Origin: Myxococcota bacterium
Lineage (GTDB): Bacteria > Myxococcota_A > Polyangia > Palsa-1104 > JAEUJZ01
Direction: 5' to 3'
Assembly: GCA_025057315.1 (NCBI GenBank)
Contig: JANWXW010000050.1
Location: forward strand, 62,001-126,000
DNA length: 64,000 nucleotides
Of this stretch, positions 27,899 through 36,320 are shown one piece after another (position 1 is the stretch's first letter; every line of letters begins with the position of its first letter). The notes beneath the pieces are model-generated. The model was not told the origin of the DNA and did not search any database. It worked only from the letters and a program-made list of their open reading frames with translations. A program made the position numbers and the translations under genes.

Positions 27899-28862
27899 CG
27901 GTGCGCACCTGGCCCGGACCGCGCTCGGCCAGCCACTGGGCTGCGCGCGTGAAGTCAGCAAAGCGCGTCAACTTCCCCTGCGCACCGAGGAACACCATGG
28001 CGATGTCGCGGGTCCGTCCGGCCGCATCCTGGAGCCGGGCGGCCACGGCCAGACAATAACCGGCCTGATCGTTGTAGCCGGTCTTGCCGCCGAGGACGTG
28101 ATAGCGGGGCATCCGCACCAACACGTCCGTGTTGACGTACTCGATGGGCACCCGCTGCCGGCCCAAGGCGTAGGCCACGTAGGTGGGACGCTGGCAAATC
28201 TCGGCGATAAGAGGATAGCTGAGCGCCGCCCGGAGCATCACCACCACCTCTGCCGGCGTCGAGACGTTGCGGTGATCGAGGCCGGTCGGGTCGCCGAAGA
28301 AAGTATGCTTGAGGCCCAGTTCGCGTGCCCGGGCATTCATCGCTGCCGTAAGCTGCTCGGGCGACAGCCCCACCGCGCGGCCCAGGGCCGGAACGGCGCG
28401 GTTGTCCGAGGCCATCAGCGCCGCATGGAGTAGGTCGCGGTTGGTCAGCTGCGCCCCAACCGGCAGACGGGATCGCGCACCCCGCAACGCCAGACGCCGG
28501 TCCTCCTCGGTGATGGTGGTCAGAGCATTCAGGTCCGGCTTGCGATCGAGAATGACCATGGCCGCCATCAGCTTCGAGATCGAGGCGATGGGGCGGACGG
28601 CGTTGGCGTTCTTCTCATACAGGGGAGGCCCCCCCCCTTTCAGGTCGACCACCAGCGCGGCCTGGGCCTGGATGTTGGGTAGGCCAGCGCGCGTGTACGT
28701 AGGCACGGGCAGCGCCCGTCGGTGGGAGGCACGGGCGGGGGCCTTGTTCTTGGTCGTGATGGCCGCGCGTCGATCCGAACCATGGCGGGTCAGCGCACGG
28801 GCGGGGGGAGACAGACCAAACGTGAGCAGAAGCGCCAGGGTTGCCGGGCCAAAGCGTTGCAT
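27864..28862 (-). CDS. pbpG: D-alanyl-D-alanine endopeptidase, S11 (PBP7-like)
   Basis: A 332-residue exported penicillin-binding protein. The signal peptide is MQRFGPATLALLLTFGLSPP, followed by a basic linker. The three serine-peptidase motifs are intact: Ser94-x-x-Lys97 (ASISKLMAAM), SDN (LMASDNRAVPALG) and KTG (LGGKTGYNDQAGY). The size and the lack of a long C-terminal amphipathic anchor favour the PbpG/PBP7 endopeptidase group over DacA-type carboxypeptidases. It acts on peptidoglycan cross-links in the periplasm. A weak promoter-like pair (TTGCTT and GATACT, minus strand, 28900-28871) lies close to the start. It converges with the DUF4384 gene. Confidence 0.86.
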   Translation of the reverse strand: MQRFGPATLALLLTFGLSPPARALTRHGSDRRAAITTKNKAPARASHRRALPVPTYTRAGLPNIQAQAALVVDLKGGGPPLYEKNANAVRPIASISKLMAAMVILDRKPDLNALTTITEEDRRLALRGARSRLPVGAQLTNRDLLHAALMASDNRAVPALGRAVGLSPEQLTAAMNARARELGLKHTFFGDPTGLDHRNVSTPAEVVVMLRAALSYPLIAEICQRPTYVAYALGRQRVPIEYVNTDVLVRMPRYHVLGGKTGYNDQAGYCLAVAARLQDAAGRTRDIAMVFLGAQGKLTRFADFTRAAQWLAERGPGQVRTGSLDAHSSKTL

Positions 28863-28956
28863 CTTTCCGTAGTATCGCGAAGCTAGCGGAGTGTAAGCAA
28901 ATTTTTCACCTTACCCGGTCCTTGGCCGTGGCTCGGACCTGACCTCTCCCCTTGGC

Positions 28957-30132
28957 TCAGTGGACCTGGAAGGCGTACTCGATGCGCATGGGCTCGCCGC
29001 GGAACCGGGGGAAGGTGGCGGTCTTGATCTGCGAGCGGATGCACACCCCGATGGCGGCCTTGTCAAAGGGGGGGGAGAGCCCGATGTGGGTTAGCTTGCC
29101 CTCACCGGACAGGACGAGCTGCACCCGAACCGTGCCGCTGAGTTCCTGATATTCGACATAGCACTCGTGGATCTTGGCCTGGACCGGCTGCAGCGCGGCT
29201 TCTACCTGGGAGGGCGATAGCCGTTCGGGCAGCGCGGCACGCTCGGCCTGCAGCGCCAGCTCAGCGCGTGAGAGCTCATCGACGCCACGCGCCGGACACC
29301 TCTGGTCTGGCTGCACAGGGACGGCCTGCGAGGGCAGGGAGGAGGCCACGACCTTGCCTGTGCAGCGGTCGTAGACCCGGTGCGCCACCGGCACGATTTG
29401 CACACCCCGCATGGAGGTCCCCTGCGCCTCGGGGAAGGGCTGGGCAATGCGGAACACGTGCTCGACCTGCAGGCGGGGCCCCACCCGCTCCAGGAAGCGG
29501 TCCGCCTGGACCCGGGTTTCCATCGGAAGCTGGTAGGTGGCCAACGGCACCCCGACGGGGCGCGAGCCCACCATCCGCTGCGGGAGCCGCGTCGCCAGCA
29601 GCCGCGGTTCCCCCGCCACCACCGGCGGCGCCGTGCACGCCAGACAGCCTGAGACCTCGATGTCAATCTCCTTGGCCCCGGCATCATAGGGCGAGATGTC
29701 CGGCGCCACATCCGCATGGGCGACAAACAGCTCGTTGCGCAGGCGCTGGAGCAGAAAGCTCCTGATGCCCTCACACTGCCGTCGGGGCAGGTCCTCTGGT
29801 TCGTCGCAGCGGCCGTACAGCGGCTCGATGAGCGTAGCCAGGTCGGTGGCGGGCACGGCGCGCGCGCGTAGGTCCTCAAAAGAGGCGGCAGAGGCGGCCG
29901 GCGCGGCAGCTTTCGCCTCGACTGCAGAGGCGTCCACGCCGGGGTCTGGGCTGCTACGGGTCGGGCGGGCGGTGGCTACCTTGTGACCGGGCGGGGCGGG
30001 CCCGGGCGCCGCCAGCGCTGGGGCCGATAGCAAAGCAGCGGCCAGCGTCAGCAGGGGCCATCGGCTGGCACAGGCAAGGGACCCCGCTACCAGCCGGACG
30101 CACAAACCAGCATCCTGCATCGTATCCGCCAT
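28957..30132 (-). CDS. AgmX/PglI-type exported protein
   Basis: A 391-residue exported protein. An N-terminal signal or anchor (WPLLTLAAALLSAPALA, about 25-41) is followed by a Pro/Ala-rich linker. A central domain has a CLAC pair and several other cysteines. The C-terminal 90 residues have the AgmX/PglI (TonB-C-like) pattern: SPSQVEAALQPVQAKIHECY, SGTVRVQLVLSGEGKLTHIG and IRSQIKTATFPRFRGEPMRI. In Myxococcus the AgmX/PglI domain occurs in gliding-related proteins, but it is widespread in other myxobacterial envelope proteins. I chose the ATG at 30132; one at 30120 is also possible. It is 94 bp upstream of pbpG on the same strand. Confidence 0.7.
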   Translation of the reverse strand: MADTMQDAGLCVRLVAGSLACASRWPLLTLAAALLSAPALAAPGPAPPGHKVATARPTRSSPDPGVDASAVEAKAAAPAASAASFEDLRARAVPATDLATLIEPLYGRCDEPEDLPRRQCEGIRSFLLQRLRNELFVAHADVAPDISPYDAGAKEIDIEVSGCLACTAPPVVAGEPRLLATRLPQRMVGSRPVGVPLATYQLPMETRVQADRFLERVGPRLQVEHVFRIAQPFPEAQGTSMRGVQIVPVAHRVYDRCTGKVVASSLPSQAVPVQPDQRCPARGVDELSRAELALQAERAALPERLSPSQVEAALQPVQAKIHECYVEYQELSGTVRVQLVLSGEGKLTHIGLSPPFDKAAIGVCIRSQIKTATFPRFRGEPMRIEYAFQVH

Positions 30133-30281
30133 GTCGGGCCCTGTGTACCACCCGGCGGCGCCCGTTTCAACCGGCACCTTCCAGCTGCGCCGGGTCGGGA
30201 CGCGATCTCGGCTCTGCCCCTTGTGGGGCCAGCTTTTTTGTGCTTGTCAGGGACTGGTTTTCCTGGAACCGTCCTCCTGAT

Positions 30282-31883
30282 ATGCCGCACCAGATAGAGA
30301 CCGACTTTCTCGTCGTGGGCTCGGGCATCGCCGGCCTGACCTTTGCCCTGCATGCGGCCGAGGCGGGACGCGTGCTGGTGGTGACCAAACGCCGCCCGGA
30401 GGATAGCAGCACGGCCTGGGCACAGGGTGGGATTGCCGCGGTGCTCGACCCGGGCGATAGCTTCGAGGCCCACATTGCCGACACCATTGCCGCTGGCGAC
30501 GGCCTGTGCAAGGAGGAGGTGGTGAGGCTGTGCGTCCGCGAGGGCCCGGCCGCCGTCGCAGATCTGATCGAACGCTACGGGGTCCGCTTCGACCGACGGG
30601 ACGAAGACGGCGAGCTCGACCTGGCCCGCGAGGGTGGCCACTCGGCCCGTCGGGTGGTCCACGCCAAGGATACCACCGGTTGGGAGATCGAGCGCGCCCT
30701 TCTGGCAGCGGCCGAGCGTCACCCGCAGATCACGATCCTGTCCAACCACATGGCAGTGGACCTGCTGACCATGGCCAAATATGGGGGGCCCGATGCCTGC
30801 TTTGGCGCCTATGTGCTAGAGCGGGCCACGGGCGAGGTCCACACGGTGGTGGCGCGCGCCACCGTCCTGGCCACCGGAGGGGCGGGCAAGGTCTACCTCT
30901 ACACCTCCAACCCCGACGTGGCCACCGCCGACGGCGTAGCCATGGCCTACCGGGCGGGCGCTCAGGTGGCCAATATGGAGTTCTTTCAGTTCCATCCCAC
31001 GTGTTTGTACCATCCGGAGGCCAAGTCGTTTCTCATCTCCGAGGCGCTGCGGGGCGAGGGGGGCATCCTGCGGCTGACCACGGGCCAGACCTTCATGGAG
31101 CGCTATCACCCGATGAAATCGCTCGCACCGCGCGATGTGGTGGCCCGCGCCATCGACGCCGAGCTGAAGCGCACAGGGGCCGATTTTGTCCTGCTCGACA
31201 TGACGCACCTGCCCTCTGACTTCCTGGTGCAGCGATTTCCCACCATTCACGCTCGCTGCCTCAGCCTGGGCATCGACATGCGCACCCAGCCGATTCCGGT
31301 CGTGCCCGCGGCGCACTACAGTTGCGGGGGCGTGCTGACGGACTCCTTTGGCCGCACCAGCTTGCGCAACCTGTATGCTGTCGGAGAAAACGCGATGTCT
31401 GGCCTGCACGGGGCTTGCCGTCTGGCAAGCAACTCGCTGCTAGAGGGGGTGGTCCTGAGCCGCCGCGCCGCCCAGGATGCGGTCCATTGCACCCCGATTC
31501 GGCCGCCGCAGGTGGCGCCCTGGTACAGCGGCGCAGCCCAAGATCCCGACGAGGCGGTGGTGGTCACCCAGAACTGGGACGAGGTCCGCCGCGTGATGTG
31601 GAACTACGTGGGCATCGTGCGTACCGACAAGCGCCTGGAGCGGGCCCGGCGGCGCATCGAGCTGATCCGCGACGAGATCCGCGAGTACTACTGGAACTTC
31701 AAGGTGACCTCGGACCTGCTCGAGCTGCGCAACATCGCCCTGGCAGCGCACCTTATCATCGAAAGCGCCCAGCGGCGGCGGGAAAGCCGCGGCCTGCACT
31801 GGAACAGCGATCACCCCAACAAAGACGATGCCTTCCGTCGCGACACGGTGCTGCGCCGCGGCGATGGACCCAGCCCAGCATAG
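30282..31883 (+). CDS. nadB: L-aspartate oxidase NadB
   Basis: A 533-residue cytosolic flavoenzyme. It oxidises L-aspartate to iminoaspartate, the first step of de novo NAD synthesis. Features are the FAD motif VVGSGIAGLTFALHAA, the substrate loop STAWAQGGIAAV, EFFQFHPTCLYHPEAKSFL, SEALRGEGGIL, LAPRDVVARAID, and the C-terminal flavin-binding segment AAHYSCGGVLTDSFGRTSL and GLHGACRLASNSLLEG. Together these distinguish it from succinate dehydrogenase. The helical C-terminal cap is complete. The start at 30282 (MPHQIETDFLVVGSG) fits the family. nadA and nadC are not in the window. Confidence 0.96.
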   Translation: MPHQIETDFLVVGSGIAGLTFALHAAEAGRVLVVTKRRPEDSSTAWAQGGIAAVLDPGDSFEAHIADTIAAGDGLCKEEVVRLCVREGPAAVADLIERYGVRFDRRDEDGELDLAREGGHSARRVVHAKDTTGWEIERALLAAAERHPQITILSNHMAVDLLTMAKYGGPDACFGAYVLERATGEVHTVVARATVLATGGAGKVYLYTSNPDVATADGVAMAYRAGAQVANMEFFQFHPTCLYHPEAKSFLISEALRGEGGILRLTTGQTFMERYHPMKSLAPRDVVARAIDAELKRTGADFVLLDMTHLPSDFLVQRFPTIHARCLSLGIDMRTQPIPVVPAAHYSCGGVLTDSFGRTSLRNLYAVGENAMSGLHGACRLASNSLLEGVVLSRRAAQDAVHCTPIRPPQVAPWYSGAAQDPDEAVVVTQNWDEVRRVMWNYVGIVRTDKRLERARRRIELIRDEIREYYWNFKVTSDLLELRNIALAAHLIIESAQRRRESRGLHWNSDHPNKDDAFRRDTVLRRGDGPSPA

Positions 31884-31919
31884 CACCGGCTGAGCCCGTT
31901 TTTCTTGTATGCTGCTTCC

Positions 31920-32660
31920 ATGACCACGGCTGGGCTGGTTGTGATCGGAGACGAAATCCTGTCGGGGAAGGTGGCGGATGCCAACTCGCCCTTCCTCATC
32001 GCCGAGTTGCGCAGCCTGGGCGTGTCGCTGCGCGAGATCGCGGTGATCCCCGATGCCCTAGACGAGATCGCCGATGTCGTGCGGCGCCAGGCAGATCGCT
32101 ACGATCACGTTTTTACCTCCGGTGGCATCGGGCCCACGCACGACGATGTGACCATGGAGGGGGTGGCGCGGGCATTCGGGACCCGTGTGGAGCGCCACCC
32201 CGAGCTGACGGCCATGGTGCGCGCTCACTACGAGCGCCGCGGTCTGCCGGTGCCCGAGCGGAGCCTGCGCCTGGCCGACATCCCGGTCGGGGCGACGCTG
32301 CTTTACTCGGAGCAGATCGTGTGGCCCGTGGTGGCCATGAGGAACGTATACATCCTGCCCGGCATCCCGGAGATCTTCCAGCGCAAGTTCCTGGCCATTC
32401 GGGAGCGATTTCGCAGCGTCCCCTTTCATCTGCGACAGGTTCTGGTGCGCGACGAGGAGAGCATCATCGCCCCGCACCTGGATGCTGTGGCCGGTGGCTT
32501 CCCCGACGTGGCGCTGGGCAGCTACCCGCGCTGGACGCCCGCCGAGGACGGACACCGGGTCAAGCTGACGCTGGAGGGCAAGGAGCCGGCGCGTGTGGAG
32601 CAGGCCTTCCAGGAGCTGGTGCGGCTGCTGGGCAGTGACTGCATCGTCCGCCAGGAGTGA
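31920..32660 (+). CDS. MoCF-domain protein, CinA N-terminal-like
   Basis: A 246-residue protein with the molybdopterin-binding (MoCF) fold: VVIGDEILSGKVADANSPFL, then HVFTSGGIGPTHDDVTMEGV. It lacks the C-terminal PncC amidase domain of full CinA. This stand-alone form is annotated as competence/damage-inducible protein A-like and resembles the MPTb half of FAD synthases. It may be a nucleotide pyrophosphatase, but its activity is uncertain. It follows nadB by 36 bp on the same strand, and a CinA-like nucleotide hydrolase next to an NAD-synthesis gene is sensible. The start at 31920 (MTTAGLVVIGDE) is preferred over an upstream in-frame start at 31905. Confidence 0.8.
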   Translation: MTTAGLVVIGDEILSGKVADANSPFLIAELRSLGVSLREIAVIPDALDEIADVVRRQADRYDHVFTSGGIGPTHDDVTMEGVARAFGTRVERHPELTAMVRAHYERRGLPVPERSLRLADIPVGATLLYSEQIVWPVVAMRNVYILPGIPEIFQRKFLAIRERFRSVPFHLRQVLVRDEESIIAPHLDAVAGGFPDVALGSYPRWTPAEDGHRVKLTLEGKEPARVEQAFQELVRLLGSDCIVRQE

Positions 32661-32710
32661 TGCGCCCTGGGGGGGCCGAAGGCCGAGCCTTTGGGTGTGC
32701 CCCAAAGGGT

Positions 32711-34171
32711 TCACGGAGGCAGGTGGGCACCGCGGGTGCCGCTGCGCAGCTGCTCGATCGCCTCCTCCAGCTCCTGTCGCATGCAGGCGTTGGGCGCACG
32801 ACGTCCCAGGGCGCGGCGGCGTGCCCGCTCCAGCGCCGGCAGCGCCTGCACATCTCCTCGAGCCATGAGCGCCAGGGCAGCAGAGCGACGTTCCTGGCAG
32901 CTCCGTCCGCGCTCCAGCCCCTCCAGCAGGTCTTGTAGCGGCACCTGCGGCGGCGGCTCGGCCACAGGGGGTGGGGTTGCCTTGGGCGCTGGCGCCGCAA
33001 CCGGCGGCGATGTCGGTGGCGGGGGACGGGCTCCGGCGTGCAGGAGGTGCGCCAGCAGGGCTGCGAGCGCCAGCAGACCCCCCAGCATGGCCCCTGCAGC
33101 CACCGCAGCTGCTCCGCGCACCCCCAGCCATCGCGACACCGCCTGCCACGGCCCCGGTCGCCGCGCGGGCACCTGGGGCCTCCACCACCAGCGACCAAGC
33201 CGGGGCAGCCGCACCAGCCCCGTTGTGCCGTCCCGGCCCAGCTGGTCCAGCACCACGTCCAGGGCGCGAAGGAACTCCTCGGCGGTGGCGAACCGCTCGG
33301 CAGGGTCCTTGGCCATCGCGCGCAGCACGAGCTGGTCGAGGGCGGGCGGCAGCGGGACCGGGCAATGGAGCGAGGGCGGATCGGGCGGCGCCGTCAGGTG
33401 CAGGCTCACCACCTCCAGCGGCGAGGTACCTACAAACGGCCGTCGCCCGGTCAGCATCTCCCACAGCAGCACGCCCACCGCATACAGGTCCGTCCGTTGG
33501 TCTACAGGCAGCCCCTGCGCCTGCTCGGGAGACAGGTACTCTGGTGTCCCGAAGATGATGCCCGCGCGCGTAAGCGGCTGGGCCGGCCCCTCGGCCAGCT
33601 CGCGCGCCGCCTCCTCCGCCGAGATGGAGGTCGGGATCTCGGCCTCGCTGAGCAGCTTGGCGATGCCAAAGTCGAGCACCTTGACGAAGTCCGCCCGCCC
33701 CTCATGCCGTGTCAGCATGATGTTGTCCGGCTTGAGATCGCGGTGCACGATGCCCTTGCCGTGCGCGTGAATCAGCGTGCGCAGCACCTGCGCGGTGATG
33801 TCCAGGGCCCGTGCGGGCGGCAGCGGACCACGGGCGATCACATGGCAGAGCGGCTCTCCCTGCAGCAGCTCCATCGCCATGTAGAGCGTCCCGTCGTCGC
33901 ATACGCCGCAGTCGATGATCGGCGTGATGTGCGGATGCTGTCGGCCGAGCCGGGCCAGCGAGCGGGCCTCCCGCAAAAAGCGCTGCTTCAGCTCCATTCC
34001 CCGCGGGTGGTGGTGCAGGTGGGTGTGCAGGAGCTTGAGGGCCACCTCCTGCTGGAGCAGCAGGTGCTCTGCCCGATACACCACGCCCATCCCACCGCTG
34101 CCCAGCACCTCCACCAGGCGGAAGCGGCCATCGACGACCCGGCCGATGCGGTGATCCTCGCGCGGGACCAT
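32711..34171 (-). CDS. Transmembrane Ser/Thr protein kinase
   Basis: A 486-residue kinase. The catalytic domain (about 17-300) has GSGGMG, Lys46, HRDLKPDN (Asp145), DFG (Asp167) and GTPEYLSPEQA, so it should be active. A membrane segment near 365-390 (VAAGAMLGGLLALAALLAHL) is followed by a Pro-rich linker (RPPPPTSPPVAAPAPKATPP) and a short helical C-terminal domain with several arginines and two cysteines, possibly HEAT-like. The start at 34171 is chosen because the kinase fold begins directly after it. It is divergent from the hybrid histidine kinase across 167 bp, and it converges with the MoCF gene. Confidence 0.9.
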   Translation of the reverse strand: MVPREDHRIGRVVDGRFRLVEVLGSGGMGVVYRAEHLLLQQEVALKLLHTHLHHHPRGMELKQRFLREARSLARLGRQHPHITPIIDCGVCDDGTLYMAMELLQGEPLCHVIARGPLPPARALDITAQVLRTLIHAHGKGIVHRDLKPDNIMLTRHEGRADFVKVLDFGIAKLLSEAEIPTSISAEEAARELAEGPAQPLTRAGIIFGTPEYLSPEQAQGLPVDQRTDLYAVGVLLWEMLTGRRPFVGTSPLEVVSLHLTAPPDPPSLHCPVPLPPALDQLVLRAMAKDPAERFATAEEFLRALDVVLDQLGRDGTTGLVRLPRLGRWWWRPQVPARRPGPWQAVSRWLGVRGAAAVAAGAMLGGLLALAALLAHLLHAGARPPPPTSPPVAAPAPKATPPPVAEPPPQVPLQDLLEGLERGRSCQERRSAALALMARGDVQALPALERARRRALGRRAPNACMRQELEEAIEQLRSGTRGAHLPP

Positions 34172-34338
34172 CGTTGCGAGTGTACGGAGCTGCATCCGGC
34201 ACGCCAAGGGGGCTTTCCGCGGACGCCATGTGCGCAGCGCCTGCACATCTGCGCGATGGCATACCGCTGGGCCGAACTTTCCCTTGCCCGGCGGCCCAGC
34301 TTTCGCACACACTGATTCGAGCCTTGAGGCTACGGGCC
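34172..34338. promoter_or_regulatory. Divergent intergenic region between two kinases
   Basis: The 167 bp separate the divergent starts of the Ser/Thr kinase (34171) and the hybrid histidine kinase (34339). Promoters for both genes should lie here, because both are first in their direction. I cannot identify a clear -35/-10 pair or operator. Confidence 0.4.
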
Positions 34339-36261
34339 ATGGACTCCTGTCCCGCTCTCCTCGGTCCCCGCGCCAGCGTCCTGCTCGTCGCCCAACAGCG
34401 CCTGCACCAGCGCGCTGTGGCAGAGGTGCTGCAGGCGTGCGGCTGTGCCCTGCGCATCGCTGCGGAGGCAGAGGCAGCCCTGGCGCTGCTTGCTGCGGTC
34501 CCCAGTGACCTGGTCATTTGGGATGTGGTGGCCACCCAAGCCCCGGACCCTCAGGCGTTGCGTTCGGCGCTGGGCGAGGGGACCCTGCTGTTGCTGGGCA
34601 CTCCCGCCGTGGAGGGGGCAGAGCTGCTCGCGCTGGCAGAGGGGTGTCTACCATGGCCGCTGGAGCCCTCTTTGCTGCTCCGGTCATGTGAGCGGGCCCT
34701 GCAGCGGACGGCCCTGGCGCGCAAGGGCCGTCGGTTCGACCATGCCCTGCGGCAGGCGGAAAAAGACTGGGGCCGCCTGCTGGACATCCTGCCCGATGCG
34801 CTCGTGCTGTGCGATGCCGACGGCCACATTCTGTGCGCCAACCGCGCGCTGTGCGATCTGGTCGGCCTGGACACCGCGGAGCTGAGGCGGCGCCTGCTGG
34901 ACGAGGCGCTCTCTCCGCTGCAGCTTCGCCCGCGCCTGCGCGAGGCCCTGACCACCGGCGCGGCCTTCACCTTCGACGAGTCACCGCCGGGTCTGGGACG
35001 GACCTTCACGATCACCGTCTCACCGCTGCGGCAGGACGGGGCCGCCACCGGTGCGGCCGTGATCCTGCTGCGCGATGTAACCGATGAGCGCCGCTTGCAG
35101 CGTCGGCTGCTCTTGGGCGAGCGCATGGCTGCTGTCGGTCAGCTGGCCGCTGGCCTGGCCCACGAGATCAACAACCCCTTGAGCTTCGTGCTGTCCAACC
35201 TGCAGCTCGCCGGAGAGCTGCTGCAGAGCCAGAGCGCGCAGATGCCGACGCCCCTGCGCGAGCTGGAGGAGATGCTGGGTGAGTGTCTGGTGGGTGTCAG
35301 GCGCGTGCGCGACATCGTCCGCGACCTGCGCACCTTTGCCAGCACCGAGGCCCACACCGCCGATGGCGAGGTACGCCTCGACGATCTTATCGACGTGGCC
35401 ATTCGCCTCACCCGCAGCGAGGTGCAGCGGCGCGCCCGCCTGGTCTACGAGCGCGACCTGTCTCCCCTGCCACCGCTGCGTGGCGATGCCGGCAAGCTGG
35501 GCCATGTGCTGCTCAACCTGCTGGAGCAGGCGCTGCACAACCTCCCCGCCCCTGAGGACAGCGGACGCTGCAACCACTGCATCACGGTGCGCACGCGCGT
35601 GGACCGTCGCCTGGGCCAGATAGAGATCGCCGTGGCCGACACCGGTCCCACCCTCAGCGAGGAGGTGCGCGCCCACCTGTTCGAGCCGTTTTCCCAGCGG
35701 CGCCTGCGGTTGCCCCCCGGCCTGAGCGCGCGCGCCGGCATGGGCCTGGCGGTCAGTTACGAGGTCGTGCAGCGGCACGGCGGCCAGATCGAAGCCCGAC
35801 CCGGGCCGCAGGGCGGCAACGAGCTGATTGTGCGTCTGCCCCTGGTTGGCTCGGTGGGCCAGGCACCCCCGCCGCGTGTGCCACGCCGCCGCGTGCTGTT
35901 CGTTGACGACGAGCCGCTCCTGCTGCGTTCGTACCATCGCCTCATCGGCGACCTGCATGATGTGACCACCGTGGCCTCGGGCCGCGAGGCATTGGCGCTG
36001 CTCCAGCAGGGGCAGTCTTTCGACACCATCTTCTGCGATGTGATGATGCCGGCCATGAACGGCCTGGAGCTGCACCAGGCTGTCGCCGATCGCGATGCCC
36101 GCTGTGCCCGCCGGTTTGTCTTTTTGACCGGTGGCGGCGCCAGCTCCGAGCTGCTCGAGCGCCTGCGCCAGGTGGACAACCCGCGCGTGGACAAGCCCGT
36201 CGCCCGCGAGTCGCTCGTGCGCGCCATCGAGCTGCAAGCCAGGGTCGCGGCCAGCGAGTAA
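34339..36261 (+). CDS. Hybrid histidine kinase with eroded ATP-site motifs
   Basis: A 640-residue cytoplasmic sensor protein. The N-terminus (about 12-125) looks like a degenerate receiver domain, followed by a PAS domain (about 155-265, LLDILPDALVLCDADGHILC). HisKA carries His275 in GLAHEINNPLSF. The HATPase region is eroded: the N-box reads NLLEQALHNL with Gln397 in place of the catalytic Asn, and the next motif reads DTGPTLSEE instead of the usual DxGxG. A C-terminal receiver (about 516-630) is intact, with VLFVDDEP, phospho-acceptor Asp567 (FCDVMMP) and DKP. It may be a pseudokinase or use an unusual nucleotide site. The ATG at 34339 is preferred; the frame is open upstream. Confidence 0.85.
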   Translation: MDSCPALLGPRASVLLVAQQRLHQRAVAEVLQACGCALRIAAEAEAALALLAAVPSDLVIWDVVATQAPDPQALRSALGEGTLLLLGTPAVEGAELLALAEGCLPWPLEPSLLLRSCERALQRTALARKGRRFDHALRQAEKDWGRLLDILPDALVLCDADGHILCANRALCDLVGLDTAELRRRLLDEALSPLQLRPRLREALTTGAAFTFDESPPGLGRTFTITVSPLRQDGAATGAAVILLRDVTDERRLQRRLLLGERMAAVGQLAAGLAHEINNPLSFVLSNLQLAGELLQSQSAQMPTPLRELEEMLGECLVGVRRVRDIVRDLRTFASTEAHTADGEVRLDDLIDVAIRLTRSEVQRRARLVYERDLSPLPPLRGDAGKLGHVLLNLLEQALHNLPAPEDSGRCNHCITVRTRVDRRLGQIEIAVADTGPTLSEEVRAHLFEPFSQRRLRLPPGLSARAGMGLAVSYEVVQRHGGQIEARPGPQGGNELIVRLPLVGSVGQAPPPRVPRRRVLFVDDEPLLLRSYHRLIGDLHDVTTVASGREALALLQQGQSFDTIFCDVMMPAMNGLELHQAVADRDARCARRFVFLTGGGASSELLERLRQVDNPRVDKPVARESLVRAIELQARVAASE

Positions 36262-36320
36262 GGCCGCTCGCCTGCTTCCCCTTAACCCCGTGCGCTGGCT
36301 TCCTGTATCATGAACAGGCC

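Noticed and set aside
28871..28900. TTGCTT/GATACT promoter-like pair upstream of the S11 peptidase gene
   Set aside because: Only weak matches to consensus, and the predicted transcription start would be within a few bases of the start codon, leaving no room for the ribosome-binding site.
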